Notes under the pieces: model-generated
Databases searched by the model: none
The model's input: only the letters and a program-made list of their open reading frames with translations
Told to the model about the DNA's origin: nothing
Part shown: positions 5,021-5,125 of the stretch, piece after piece
How the letters are laid out: the number at the start of each line of letters is the position of its first letter
How positions within the stretch are numbered: position 1 is the first letter of the stretch
Assembly (NCBI GenBank): GCA_009782865.1
Contig: WRIF01000142.1
Coordinates: 1 to 5,125, forward strand
DNA: 5,125 nt
Reading direction: 5' to 3'
Origin: Promicromonosporaceae bacterium
GTDB lineage: Bacteria > Actinomycetota > Actinomycetes > Actinomycetales > Cellulomonadaceae
Program-made: the position numbers and the translations under genes

Positions 5021-5125
5021 GGGGGGGGGGGGGGGGGTTTTCCGGCCCCGGGGGGGTTCCCCCAGCCCGGGGGGGGGGTTTCGGGGTTGAAGGGCGCCCC
5101 CCGCTTGGGGTCAAATACGCCCGGG
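5021..5125. other. homopolymer-rich, probably artefactual contig end
   Basis: A run of 17 G (5021-5037) is followed by TTTT-CCGG-CCCC, G7 (5050-5056), C5 (5059-5063), G10 (5069-5078) and further short G, C and T runs. Bases here occur in blocks rather than mixed, unlike the preceding 5 kb. This pattern is typical of low-quality two-colour Illumina reads, where missing signal is called as G, that have been assembled at a contig edge. I would not annotate biology in this segment. Confidence 0.75.

Noticed and set aside
5021..5078. G-rich runs considered as a G-quadruplex or telomere-like element
   Set aside because: Runs of this length in blocky low-complexity sequence at a contig edge are better explained by sequencing or assembly error.
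4662..5114. Reverse-strand open frame of 150 codons at the window end
   Set aside because: It begins in the homopolymer artefact, is Pro/Arg/Gly-rich and has no ribosome binding site or domain pattern.
1..5125. Search for CRISPR arrays, insertion sequences, phage genes, toxin-antitoxin or defence systems
   Set aside because: No evenly spaced long direct repeats, transposase or integrase motifs, or paired small genes were found on either strand.

Overview
This window looks like one end of a contig from a high-GC actinobacterium. The evidence is GC-rich DNA with strong G/C preference at third codon positions, TAGGGT (TANNNT-type) -10 boxes, one gene whose start sits where a leaderless transcript would begin, and actinobacterial-style gene content. 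I cannot name the genus. All recognisable genes lie on the + strand.

Layout: (1) Positions 1-45 may hold the last codons of an upstream gene. (2) 97-1113 encodes a zinc-dependent medium-chain dehydrogenase that keeps the catalytic-zinc residues but has no cysteine-rich structural-zinc loop. (3) 1215-1898 encodes a six-helix Pr6Pr-type membrane protein with a probable leaderless promoter directly upstream. (4) 1899-2064 is a repeat-rich intergenic region ending in a promoter-like TAGGGT box, an imperfect inverted repeat and a strong ribosome binding site. (5) 2065-3129 encodes a serine hydrolase of the beta-lactamase/class C fold with SxxK and YSD motifs and a divergent third motif. (6) Thirteen bases later, 3143-4564 encodes a lipoprotein I cannot assign to a family; it contains two diverged copies of an alpha/beta module and a distinct C-terminal domain. 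Genes 5 and 6 probably form a two-gene operon. (7) 4565-5125 holds no credible gene. It contains short hairpins and palindromes, possible regulatory sites near 4956-5016, and from about 5021 a G17 run with further homopolymers that looks like a sequencing or assembly artefact at a contig end.

How the genes work together is not clear. The dehydrogenase (cytosolic oxidoreductase), the membrane protein and the hydrolase-lipoprotein pair look like independent transcription units of ordinary chromosomal content. I found no CRISPR array, transposase, phage gene, tRNA or rRNA. The least-described element is the duplicated-domain lipoprotein.
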